Assembly: GCA_016934535.1 (NCBI GenBank)
Contig: JAFGSQ010000029.1
Location: 1-30,163 of the forward strand
DNA: 30,163 bases
Direction of reading: 5' to 3'
Source of the DNA: a candidate division WOR-3 bacterium
Lineage (GTDB): Bacteria; SDB-A
Position 1 is the stretch's first letter, and each line of letters begins with the position of its first letter. Below the pieces are notes generated by a model. It saw only the letters and a list, made by a program, of their open reading frames with translations, was not told the origin of the DNA and ran no database searches. Made by a program: the position numbers and the translations under genes. Shown in pieces: positions 14,963 through 22,368 of this stretch.

Positions 14963-16047
14963 TAGATTATATCTCTCCTCTGTCTGGCGAGTTTTGCGAT
15001 TCTCTTTTCCCACTCGTTTTTATCGTTTCTGGCCGATGATTTCAATTTTGATTCATATTCCATTTCTTTCCTGAGCTTCAGATAGCTTTTGTATCTTTTC
15101 TGATCGAGACAACCTTCTTCAATAGCTTGCAGAACAGAGCAACCAGGTTCATGAACGTGAGTACAGTCCGCATATTTACACCGGCTTGAAAGCTCGGATA
15201 TTTCTTCAAAAACTGAATCTAGATCGGCGTCTTCATCGAAAAGCCCGAATTCCCTCATTCCAGGAGTGTCAATGAGAGCGATTTTGTCTTTTAGAAATAT
15301 CATCTGTCTCCTCGAAGTCGTGTGCCTGCCTCTTGAGTCTTTTTCACGCACGCAGGCGGTTTCTAAAATTTGTTCACCGGCGAGTACGTTTATGAGAGTT
15401 GATTTTCCTGTCCCTGAAGATCCTATCAGGCAGAATGTTTCTCCGGTTATCAATTCATTTAATATTCTTTCGATGCCGTTTCCGTTCAAAGAACTGTATG
15501 GAATAACTGCAATTCCGGGAGCAGCTTTCAATATTAGGTCTGTCTTTTCGAAAAGTTCTTCGTCTTCGACGAGGTCGCTTTTGCTCAAAAGAACGACCGG
15601 TCTTATTCCGCTGTTATTTATCGCTGTCAGGTATCTCTCTATCCTTCTCGGATTGAAATTGCCATCCAAACCCTGAACAATGAAGGCCGTTCCGACGTTC
15701 GCCGCAATGATCTGCCCGGAAGCAATATATGTCGGTTTTTTGCCCGATCCCGCTTCTTTCCTCGCTAAAAAATTCTGCCTCGGCATTATCTCTTGTATTA
15801 TGCCCGGTGAATTGTCAGAGCAAGTTTTGACGGCGACAAGGTCGCCGACCGCGGGGTAATCAAACGGCGTAGAAGCAAAATATTCGAGTTTACCGGAGAT
15901 TTCAGCCGTAATTTCGGCAAAAGATGTCAGAACTTTGTATCTGTCTCTCTCCTGTGATATTACGAGGCCGAGGTCCAAGCTTTTACATTTACATTCATTT
16001 TCTGCGTCAATATATTTAGTTTTACAAACGTCAAACCAGAAGTGCAT
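14959..16047 (-). CDS. rsgA: Ribosome small-subunit GTPase RsgA (circularly permuted)
   Basis: RsgA checks late 30S assembly and its GTPase is stimulated by the 30S subunit. The 362-residue product has the permuted G-motif order: N-terminal OB fold (about 20-100), G4 LSKSDL (about 154), G1 GSSGTGKST (about 206-214), switch region GRHTTSRRQM, G3 DTPGMREFG, then the zinc knuckle C-x5-C-x-H-x5-C (CKYADCTHVHEPGC, about 289-302). The N-terminus is about 20 residues longer than usual and has two extra Cys (CKCK). The ATG at 16047 is supported by AAAGGGAG six bases upstream. Upstream lies a 16-codon ORF with two hairpins that may control it. Confidence 0.96.
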   Translation of the reverse strand: MHFWFDVCKTKYIDAENECKCKSLDLGLVISQERDRYKVLTSFAEITAEISGKLEYFASTPFDYPAVGDLVAVKTCSDNSPGIIQEIMPRQNFLARKEAGSGKKPTYIASGQIIAANVGTAFIVQGLDGNFNPRRIERYLTAINNSGIRPVVLLSKSDLVEDEELFEKTDLILKAAPGIAVIPYSSLNGNGIERILNELITGETFCLIGSSGTGKSTLINVLAGEQILETACVREKDSRGRHTTSRRQMIFLKDKIALIDTPGMREFGLFDEDADLDSVFEEISELSSRCKYADCTHVHEPGCSVLQAIEEGCLDQKRYKSYLKLRKEMEYESKLKSSARNDKNEWEKRIAKLARQRRDIIY

Positions 16048-16098
16048 CTTTGACTCCCTTTGAGTAGGATTTTTCTTGTATTTGTTTTCGGAAGCGAC

Positions 16099-16115
16099 CC
16101 CGTAAAAATTACGGG
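16099..16115 (-). other. Hairpin in the rsgA leader
   Basis: CCCGTAA and TTACGGG (16099-16105 and 16109-16115) form a perfect 7-bp stem with a 3-base loop. On the minus strand it comes directly after the stop codon of the 16-codon ORF. No T-run follows, so it is not a simple terminator. A second hairpin (16127-16143) lies within the small ORF. Confidence 0.5.
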
Positions 16116-16116
16116 A

Positions 16117-16167
16117 TCAGATCAGGGCCGAAAGCCTTTCGGCGCCGAGTACTGATATTTTTGTCAT
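16117..16167 (-). CDS. Candidate leader peptide or small protein upstream of rsgA
   Basis: A 16-codon ORF encodes MTKISVLGAERLSALI. Its ATG is preceded by GGGAGGAGGTG, with AGGAGGT 8 bases from the start, the strongest ribosome site in the window. The coding region contains the inverted repeat GCCGAAA/TTTCGGC (16127-16143), and its stop is one base from a second hairpin. It lies 69 bases before rsgA with no obvious promoter between. There is no Cys or run of one amino acid that would point to classical attenuation. It could regulate rsgA by translation state, or be a functional small protein. Too short for family recognition. Confidence 0.5.
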   Translation of the reverse strand: MTKISVLGAERLSALI

Positions 16168-16270
16168 AATTCGACACCTCCTCCCGGCAATGGTTTAAAA
16201 TTTGTCAAACGCATTCTATTGCAATTTTTTTTTTGGGTCAATAAAAAAGTTAAGGGATTACAGCAGCAAT
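16168..16270. other. AT-rich spacer between the rsgA leader and the propeller-gene terminator
   Basis: Apart from the ribosome site at 16175-16185 this stretch has no ORF. It is AT-rich with a T-run at 16225-16234. A weak minus-strand promoter could be read from TTGCAA (16219-16224) to TTTAAA (16194-16199), but the spacer is 19 bases and the match is poor. The rsgA leader transcript should start in this interval because a terminator lies just upstream of it. Confidence 0.35.
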
Positions 16271-16298
16271 AAAAAAGGGGCTATAAAGCCCCTTTTTT
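16271..16298 (-). terminator. Rho-independent terminator after the propeller gene (bidirectional form)
   Basis: AAAAAAGGGGCT and AGCCCCTTTTTT pair around a 4-base loop, with A and T runs on both sides. It lies 22 bases after the stop codon of the minus-strand gene ending at 16320. Confidence 0.92.
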
Positions 16299-16319
16299 AA
16301 GAACGGATTGAGTAAATAC

Positions 16320-18119
16320 TTATTGAGCCAGGAAAGCCCTTCGGGTCTTTGTACCCTCAGGCGTGCTCATTGTGAAGAAATATGATCCCTGAGCAAATTC
16401 CGGTGAGAAATCCAATGTGTAGGTTCCCGGTTCCCTGACTCCGTCGAATACTTTTGCTACGTTTCTTCCCGTGACGTCGAAGACGTCAATGGAGACATTG
16501 CCTGCAGATGCGACCGAGTAGGTTATCCTGAAATTTCTTCCGATCTGGGATACGGCGAAAGTTTCGGTTCCGAGGTCGCCTATAACTGGTTCCTCTTCGA
16601 CTCCTGTTACGGCTGTCCTGTCAAACCACACGCTGTACACAGAACTGTGGTAATCCGTCCACATGACGCAGGCGTTGGATCTTGCGTAGTCATAGCATAC
16701 CCTCGGTCCGTAATCCCAGCTGAGGTTAGTCAGATCGTCGTTTATGACGACGGAAGTCGACCACGAAGTCGGAGCAGATATGTGTCCTTCTTTGTAGCGC
16801 AATTCCTCAGAACTCGCCTGGTCAATCCTGAAGACTGCGAATACGTCGGAGCTCAAGTAGTCAATGTAGACGAAGGGTTTGAAACAATTGTCGTAAGCAG
16901 TGACCCATGCGTCTTCGATCCAGGTAGCTCCGTTGTCAGTCGAATAGTAGTTGTAGAGATGCTGGGTTGTATATGTCGTGTCCGAGACCCTGGCTATGCA
17001 GAACCAGGTATGATTATAGTGAGAACCGGCAATCGTGGGCTGGTTTTCGTCCATGTGGTTGTGCATGTCAGTGATATATATGACCGAAGACCAATCGCTT
17101 CCGCCGTTTGAAGAAGTGTAACCTCTTATGTATTCATCGAATGACTGCGGCCAGCCACTCGGATGCAAAGAAGTTACGAGCACCAAGTTATCGAGTTGGC
17201 CTACTTCTAAACCGGTTTCGTAGAAGTAAATTCCATCGCCGTTTGAATTGGTGATTGTGTCCTGGATTTCCCAGGTCGAGACGTCCATGTCGCTTGATCT
17301 GGCAAAGCGGACGTAAGTCTGGTCTGTTCCGGTTGTGTGGCCCTGGGTCCAGGTCGCGAAAATCCATTTCGAGTTGTAATTCGGTCCATCGTTTGTCACT
17401 ACGAAATCTTTTATGTAATCGGTTATATACCCTCCCGAGGGTGAACCGTAGGTAATGTCCGTAAGAGCCGCTCCCGGCAGAACGGTTTTTACCCATGCCT
17501 GATAATTGCCTGAACCGTCTCTCATGTAGTAATACATTATAAGCGTGTCGTCGGCGACGCTTAGCCTCGGGTGGTAAATTGCGATAGAAAATGACACTTC
17601 GTTGCACGTAGACCAGGAAGTTCCCCCGTTAGTCGATCTTCTGGTCACTCTGTAGTAGTTCGGCGAAGAATAATAGACGAATATCGAGTACAAGTCGCCG
17701 TTGCTCAGAGAAACTATGTTGCCTCCATAACAGTTGTCCCTCGAATCTATCCTTATGTCCGTTCCCCAGAAAGGAGCGTAGGAAGAAGGTTCTCCTGTTT
17801 CGTCACCGGATTCGGGTCTTTGTCTTGTAACTGTGCCGGTAAGATCCGTCGTCGAAGGGTCGAATTCTTCGACTCTGTTCTGTTTCCAGAACTGGTTGAT
17901 TTGAAGGGAAAGTTCGTTCGCCCTTTCAATGTCGCCGTATTCTTTCGCGGCTAACATTTCCTGAGTCGCCTGGTCGGCGTCGAAACCAGCCGGAACCGTT
18001 ACGGTGGGTTCGGAAATCAATGTCACCGGTGCAAAGCCTACTCCGTCAGACGGGCCGGCTATGCCGGCTGTCAAAACCTGGGTTAGCAGGCACGACAATA
18101 AAACAAACACTGTTCTCAT
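16320..18119 (-). CDS. Secreted Asp-box (BNR) beta-propeller protein with C-terminal sorting domain
   Basis: The 599-residue product begins with a signal peptide (MRTVFVLLSCLLTQVLTAGI). The ATG at 18119 has AGGAGG five bases upstream, so the ten-codon-longer frame is rejected. Residues about 110-500 contain Asp-box repeats S-x-[DN]-x-G-x-x-W (about 162, 336 and 393), as in sialidase-like and BNR propellers. The last 85 or so residues (FAVSQIGRNFRITYSV...GNVSIDVFDVTGRNVAKV...GTYTLDF...GSYFFTM) form a FlgD-Ig/T9SS type A-like sorting domain. It is probably exported and attached to, or released from, the surface. No clear sialidase catalytic Arg triad was identified, so enzymatic activity is unproven. 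It is flanked by its own promoter and terminator. Confidence 0.85.
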   Translation of the reverse strand: MRTVFVLLSCLLTQVLTAGIAGPSDGVGFAPVTLISEPTVTVPAGFDADQATQEMLAAKEYGDIERANELSLQINQFWKQNRVEEFDPSTTDLTGTVTRQRPESGDETGEPSSYAPFWGTDIRIDSRDNCYGGNIVSLSNGDLYSIFVYYSSPNYYRVTRRSTNGGTSWSTCNEVSFSIAIYHPRLSVADDTLIMYYYMRDGSGNYQAWVKTVLPGAALTDITYGSPSGGYITDYIKDFVVTNDGPNYNSKWIFATWTQGHTTGTDQTYVRFARSSDMDVSTWEIQDTITNSNGDGIYFYETGLEVGQLDNLVLVTSLHPSGWPQSFDEYIRGYTSSNGGSDWSSVIYITDMHNHMDENQPTIAGSHYNHTWFCIARVSDTTYTTQHLYNYYSTDNGATWIEDAWVTAYDNCFKPFVYIDYLSSDVFAVFRIDQASSEELRYKEGHISAPTSWSTSVVINDDLTNLSWDYGPRVCYDYARSNACVMWTDYHSSVYSVWFDRTAVTGVEEEPVIGDLGTETFAVSQIGRNFRITYSVASAGNVSIDVFDVTGRNVAKVFDGVREPGTYTLDFSPEFAQGSYFFTMSTPEGTKTRRAFLAQ

Positions 18120-18201
18120 TTTGTCCTCCTTTTTGTTAAAGCCAAACAACTCGTTTTCAAAAACACGAAATTTTTACATATACCTATTAAAAATCACTTA
18201 A

Positions 18202-18230
18202 ATTATACCCGCGTTTTTATAGAAATAATA
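18202..18230 (-). promoter_or_regulatory. Probable promoter of the propeller gene
   Basis: A perfect TATAAT -10 box on the minus strand (18202-18207) lies about 80 bases before the start codon. The matching -35 position (18225-18230, TATTAT) is poor, so an activator or another sigma factor may be needed. Confidence 0.5.
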
Positions 18231-18289
18231 TTGTTTTGTTTAATGCAGTACAAATAAAGAGATTTAAAAAAATCGTTCGAGATTTGATA

Positions 18290-18317
18290 TTGACAAACAG
18301 GCATTGTCCTGTAAAAT
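18290..18317 (+). promoter_or_regulatory. Sigma70-type promoter of the hflX operon
   Basis: A perfect TTGACA (18290-18295), a 16-base spacer and TAAAAT (18312-18317, five of six) lie about 100 bases upstream of hflX. The remaining intergenic sequence 18120-18415 holds the divergent promoter and AT-rich leader sequence; no gene is seen there. Confidence 0.72.
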
Positions 18318-18415
18318 CCCGGAGGTAAATTTCGTGTAGACCCTGACGACGGTAAAAAACATCTTTCTCATTCATTGTTTATGCTGTTTAATTTCATAAA
18401 AAAGAAAGGTGGTAA

Positions 18416-19483
18416 ATGCAGAATTTCATTTCCATTGCAGTGAGCGGAAAAGGGGAAAAAGAAAAGGAAAAAAACCTCATCCTTCTCGATGAGATGGACG
18501 GTCTTTTGAGAACTCTCGGATTGCAGGTCAGGGAAAAGTTTTTTCAGGTCAGAGATAAGCCCGACAGCAGGTTTTATGCGGGCAAAGGGAAAATTGAAGA
18601 GGTCAGAGACTGCGCTGAAAAAATTGGCTCAAGTTCTCTAGTATTCATAAACGAACTCTCAGGATCTCAGATAAGGAATGTAGAAAATGAGACTGGCCTT
18701 GAAGTTTGCACGAGAAAAGACATCATTCTCGAGATATTCAAAAATCACGCCAAGAGCAAAATTGCCATGGCCGAAGTCGAGACTGCCCAGTTGAAACACA
18801 AACTCAGCAGAATAGTCGGAGGTTTCGACTACATGTCGAGGCAGGCGGGAGGAATAGGCACGAAAGGACCGGGCGAGACCAAGCTCGAAACTGAAAAAAG
18901 GGCGATAAAGAAGAGGATTTCCTGTCTCGACGAAATAATAAAAAAGAACAAAGCCTCGCTGGCGATGCAGAAAGAGCGAAGGAGCGGAAAATTCAGGGTC
19001 TCGCTTGTCGGATACACAAATTCGGGAAAGACGACGCTTCTCAATGCGCTCACAGGAGCCCAGGCAAAAACCTCCGATATGATGTTCTCGACGATTGACA
19101 CGACTACGAGACAGATGAAACACGGCGACTGGCGGAAAACCGTTTTAATCTCGGACACAGTCGGTTTCGTCGAAGAACTGCCTTTCGAACTTGTCGAGTC
19201 TTTCAAATCGACTCTTGAAGAAGTCGCCGAATCAGACCTGAGGCTTCTTGTGGCAGATTTTTCGGAAGAAAATTACGCCGTAAAGATTGAGTCGGTCGAA
19301 AAGATACTCGAAAATATAAAATGCGGTGAAAAAGACAAGATAATACTCCTCAACAAAATAGACGCCGCACCCAGCGACGTTTATCCCAACGGAGATAAAT
19401 ACAGGATTATATCCGGTAAGACGGGAAAAGGTCTCGATGAACTCAAAAAAGAGATTTTGAAAAGGGCGGCTCAAAAAAAATGA
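18416..19483 (+). CDS. hflX: Ribosome-associated GTPase HflX
   Basis: HflX binds the 50S subunit, splits stalled ribosomes and hydrolyses GTP. The 355-residue product has the N-terminal HflX domain with FYAGKGKIEEV (about 59-69), the coiled linker with GGFDYMSRQAGGIGTKGPGETKLE, and the G domain: G1 GYTNSGKTT (199-207), G2 FSTIDTTTR, G3 DTVGFVEELPFELVESFKSTLEE, G4 LLNKID. A C-terminal region with ISGKTGKGLDEL (G5) ends the protein without the longer tail of some homologues. AAAGGTGG precedes the ATG. Its stop overlaps the next start (ATGA), and it leads a five-gene operon. Confidence 0.96.
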   Translation: MQNFISIAVSGKGEKEKEKNLILLDEMDGLLRTLGLQVREKFFQVRDKPDSRFYAGKGKIEEVRDCAEKIGSSSLVFINELSGSQIRNVENETGLEVCTRKDIILEIFKNHAKSKIAMAEVETAQLKHKLSRIVGGFDYMSRQAGGIGTKGPGETKLETEKRAIKKRISCLDEIIKKNKASLAMQKERRSGKFRVSLVGYTNSGKTTLLNALTGAQAKTSDMMFSTIDTTTRQMKHGDWRKTVLISDTVGFVEELPFELVESFKSTLEEVAESDLRLLVADFSEENYAVKIESVEKILENIKCGEKDKIILLNKIDAAPSDVYPNGDKYRIISGKTGKGLDELKKEILKRAAQKK

Positions 19484-20475
19484 AACCTTTGTCTTCAATG
19501 CTGAATCCTGAAGATTATTGGCCGGGACTTTGGAACCTGAGGAATGATCCCGCGGCCGCGAATCACTGGTCGGAAGTATTTCGACTCAACACTGAGTTCA
19601 TAGCGAATCTGATCGAATCCATAAAAAATGAAAAAAAAGCCGACGAATACAGAAAGAAAATGACGAATGCATCAAGAGGGATTTTGGACGGTGAATACGC
19701 GACTGTTCACGGCGTCACGCTGACGAGGCAAAAAGTTTTGGACGAGATAGGAGTTCCCGATCCTTTTTTGAGTATCAAGGACAAAGAAAACGAAGAAGCG
19801 ATAACACTACTCAAAAGTCTGCGCGGTGCGCCTGAAGAAAACCGATGTTTTTTTTCTTTAGCCGTAGAGTGTCTTTTGGCTGGAAATTGTTTCGACATGG
19901 GCAACTACGAAACCGCAGTCATGTGGAAGAAGGGAGAATTGGGTTTTTCATATCCGAAAAATCCGAAAAACAGGGACGATTTATTCGATAAATTGTCAGA
20001 ACTTAAGAACAAATCCTGTGTTATGCTCGCGGACAACGCGGGTCATGATTTTACCTTGGGAATAGTGTTTTTGTCCAAAGCTCTCGCGAGAAACGGGTAT
20101 AAAGTGGCGGTTGCCGCAAATTCCGGCCCCGCGCTCAACGACGTTACTTTTATAGAATGTTTGACTGTTTCGGAAAAAATTTCCGCCTTCGATACGGAAT
20201 GGAAAGAATTTAATGATTCGGGAATAATTGACTTCGTTGAAACCGGCTGTATAACCCCCGGAATAGACCTTTCGGCGGTTGATGAAAAATTTGACGTAGA
20301 GGTTTCAAGAACCGGAGTGGTGATTTTCACAGGACAGGGAAGATCGATAGAGACGACTTACAACGCCAGCCTTTCAAAACCTGTTCTGAGAATCGCTAAA
20401 ATCAAGGATTCTTTTGTCGCTTCATATTTGAAGAAACGGCAATTCGGCGATTTTGTCGAGACGAGGGGATTATGA
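19480..20475 (+). CDS. DUF89 family damage-control phosphatase-like protein
   Basis: DUF89 proteins are metal-dependent phosphatases thought to remove damaged or unwanted phosphometabolites. The 331-residue product has an N-terminal helical part, a GNCFDMGNYE segment (135-144) matching the family GN..D.G, the signature ADNAGHDFTLG (184-194, usually DNAGE), AANSGPALNDVT, GIDLSAV and GQGRSIE (about 285). The His in place of the usual Glu after DNAG is a mild deviation. It overlaps hflX by four bases and the transglycosylase gene by four bases. Substrate is unknown; sugar phosphates are the known substrates of relatives. Confidence 0.83.
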   Translation: MKPLSSMLNPEDYWPGLWNLRNDPAAANHWSEVFRLNTEFIANLIESIKNEKKADEYRKKMTNASRGILDGEYATVHGVTLTRQKVLDEIGVPDPFLSIKDKENEEAITLLKSLRGAPEENRCFFSLAVECLLAGNCFDMGNYETAVMWKKGELGFSYPKNPKNRDDLFDKLSELKNKSCVMLADNAGHDFTLGIVFLSKALARNGYKVAVAANSGPALNDVTFIECLTVSEKISAFDTEWKEFNDSGIIDFVETGCITPGIDLSAVDEKFDVEVSRTGVVIFTGQGRSIETTYNASLSKPVLRIAKIKDSFVASYLKKRQFGDFVETRGL

Positions 20476-21137
20476 AAAAAATCACCGGATTATTTGTGGC
20501 TGTCTTATCGACAGGAATTCTCGCCTTTCAGATATTTAATTCCCTGCCGAAAACAAGAGAAATCGGACAAGGACCGGTCCCGGATATATCCTTTGAGAAG
20601 GAGATATATTGGGAAAAAGCCCGTGAAGAGATTTATGTTTTCATTATGAATTCCGGATCGCGAATCAAGCCGGACACGGCCGATTTAATTGCCGCCGCGA
20701 TAGTCGAAAACGCGCAATACTCGGATCTGAATCCATACGTAATAGCGGCTGTAATATTCGCTGAAAGCAGATTCAGGCACGACGCCGTGGGATCGTCAGG
20801 AGACGCGGGCCTCATGCAGATAATTCCGTCCACGGCCAAGCTGATTTCAGAGGCCGTGTCACAGACCCCGTACAACATAAAAGACATAGAAACCAACGTG
20901 AAGTTCGGATGCTGGTATCTTTCTGCGATGAAGACGAGATACGGCGGAAATTATGTGCAAATCCTTGGAATGTACAACCAGGGAGGAGACTGGAGGGGAG
21001 CAGGCGAAAGGTATGCTCAAAACGTTATAAGACAAGCCGAAGAGCAGGGATTGCCTTTGGGTTTGCTTATTTTGTACGACGAAATGAATGTTCAAAAAAA
21101 CGCCGATGATTTATTAGAACTGAACAAAAAAAGTTAA
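20472..21137 (+). CDS. Lytic transglycosylase, SLT domain
   Basis: The 221-residue product has an N-terminal signal or anchor segment (about 5-22) and an SLT/lysozyme-like domain: NPYVIAAVIFAESRFRHDAVGSSGDAGLMQIIPSTA, with catalytic Glu98, then ETNVKFGCWYLSAMKTRYGGN and MYNQGG. These are the standard motifs of Slt70-type lytic transglycosylases that cleave peptidoglycan in the periplasm. There is no Cys lipobox, so it is probably anchored by its N-terminal helix or soluble. The start overlaps the DUF89 stop (ATGA). Confidence 0.92.
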   Translation: MKKITGLFVAVLSTGILAFQIFNSLPKTREIGQGPVPDISFEKEIYWEKAREEIYVFIMNSGSRIKPDTADLIAAAIVENAQYSDLNPYVIAAVIFAESRFRHDAVGSSGDAGLMQIIPSTAKLISEAVSQTPYNIKDIETNVKFGCWYLSAMKTRYGGNYVQILGMYNQGGDWRGAGERYAQNVIRQAEEQGLPLGLLILYDEMNVQKNADDLLELNKKS

Positions 21138-21168
21138 TTTTAAATATTGTTGTGATATTATAAAAGGC

Positions 21169-21654
21169 ATGAAAAAAATTGTTATTAAACTCGCTGTTTG
21201 CTCTGGGGGACAGACGGGAATAGACAGAGCGGCTCTCGACGCCGCAGTCGAGATCGGGCTGTTGACGGGAGGATGGTGCCCCAAAGGCAGAAAAGCCGAA
21301 GACGGTAAGGTCCCTGCAAAATACAGAATGATAGAGACTCCGACTTCTCATTACTGGGAAAGGACAAGGCTGAACGTAATTCAGAGCGACGCGACCCTGG
21401 TGGTGACGAAAAAAGAATGCAGAAACAGCGCAGGAACCAATCTCACGTTGAAATACGCCAAACAGTACAAAAAACCTCACAAAGTCTGTAAAATCGGAAC
21501 CGGTGAAATAAAAGAAACGGTGAACTGGCTCGCTAAAATCAGACCATCTATTTTAAACATCGCAGGGCCGAGAGAATCCCATTCACCAGGAATCTACAAT
21601 GAAGCCAAAGAATACATCAAAGCTGTCCTTGAAAATTACGTCTCCTCTAGATGA
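21169..21654 (+). CDS. SLOG-superfamily protein (circularly permuted YpsA / 'molybdenum carrier' type)
   Basis: The 161-residue product has CSGGQTGIDRAALDAAVEIGL near the start, GGWCPKGRKAEDG, RTRLNVIQSDATLVV, SAGTNLTLKYAKQYKKP and a late NIAGPRESHSPGIY. This is the pattern of the putative molybdenum carrier family, now grouped with circularly permuted YpsA-like SLOG proteins that bind nucleotide-type ligands. The molybdenum name comes from one structure-based proposal; no molybdenum genes are near. The reported start has little ribosome-site support (AAAGG directly before ATG). Its end overlaps the phosphoesterase gene by 56 bases. Confidence 0.82.
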   Translation: MKKIVIKLAVCSGGQTGIDRAALDAAVEIGLLTGGWCPKGRKAEDGKVPAKYRMIETPTSHYWERTRLNVIQSDATLVVTKKECRNSAGTNLTLKYAKQYKKPHKVCKIGTGEIKETVNWLAKIRPSILNIAGPRESHSPGIYNEAKEYIKAVLENYVSSR

Positions 21655-22363
21655 GATATGTTTCATAGGAGACGCTCATTTCGGCTCGGAAGCTACCGAG
21701 AAAGAAATCCTCAAAAAAAAGCTATTCTCGGGATTGTTAGAGCGACTTTCTGAAAAAAATATCCCGGTGATATTTAACGGCGATATTTTTGATTTTCTGT
21801 TTGATTACGGAAAGTTCATCGAAGTCGACAACATGAAAATTCTCATAGAGATATTTCAGCTTTCGAAAAAGTGTCCGAATGTGGTTTTTGTTCTCGGAAA
21901 CCATGACCTGTGGGGTAAAAAGCTGATCGAAGAAAGCACGGGAATCAAATGCTGTGAGGAACTTGAACTGGATTTCAACGGGAAAAAATTCTGGGTGTCT
22001 CACGGCGAAACTATAGACAAAAACACCCCCGGGGACAAATTTGCGCGTTTTGTCCTCAGAAATAAAGGCAGTATTTTTCTTTTCAGAACTATACATCCCA
22101 AAATCGGACTCGTTTTGGCGAGAGCTATTTCAAAAATGAGCAGGGGAAGATCAAAAAAATTGAATTTTACTTTTGAAAAATACATCAGGTTCGCAAAAAT
22201 CAAATGGAACCAGGATTTTGATTACGTCTTGCTGGGACATCTCCACAAACCGTTTATATACAGCGAAAGCGGCAAAAAACTAGGAATAATAGGAGACTGG
22301 ATAAACCATAACACCGTAATATTTTATAAAAAAGGATACCTTTTCCATAAAATCGTCGGCTGA
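21599..22363 (+). CDS. LpxH-like metallophosphoesterase (UDP-2,3-diacylglucosamine hydrolase type)
   Basis: LpxH removes UMP from UDP-2,3-diacylglucosamine in lipid A synthesis. The 254-residue product has all metallophosphoesterase motifs: GDAHFG (Asp25, His27), GDIFDF (Asp62), GNHD (Asn101, His102), VSHGE (His135) and GHLHKP (His214, His216). The FDF after GD and the basic region about 180-200 fit LpxH/LpxI-type membrane-surface enzymes. AGGAA six bases before the ATG at 21599 supports this start although it lies within the previous gene. It ends five bases from the convergent DUF1015 gene. Exact substrate is inferred. Confidence 0.83.
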   Translation: MKPKNTSKLSLKITSPLDEICFIGDAHFGSEATEKEILKKKLFSGLLERLSEKNIPVIFNGDIFDFLFDYGKFIEVDNMKILIEIFQLSKKCPNVVFVLGNHDLWGKKLIEESTGIKCCEELELDFNGKKFWVSHGETIDKNTPGDKFARFVLRNKGSIFLFRTIHPKIGLVLARAISKMSRGRSKKLNFTFEKYIRFAKIKWNQDFDYVLLGHLHKPFIYSESGKKLGIIGDWINHNTVIFYKKGYLFHKIVG

Positions 22364-22368
22364 ATTCT

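Noticed and set aside
16647-17111. Plus-strand open frame of 154 codons
   Set aside because: It is antisense to the propeller gene and its composition (rich in Arg, Val and Ser) follows from the opposite coding frame.
18321-18339. Start-stop element: GGAGGT, 7 bases, then GTG-TAG, ahead of hflX
   Set aside because: The predicted transcription start (about 18324) falls inside the GGAGGT, so the ribosome site would be incomplete; it is probably chance.
22327-22345. AAAAGG/CCTTTT hairpin as a terminator for the DUF1015 gene
   Set aside because: The stem has only six pairs, mostly A-U, and the following T-run is broken; support is too weak.
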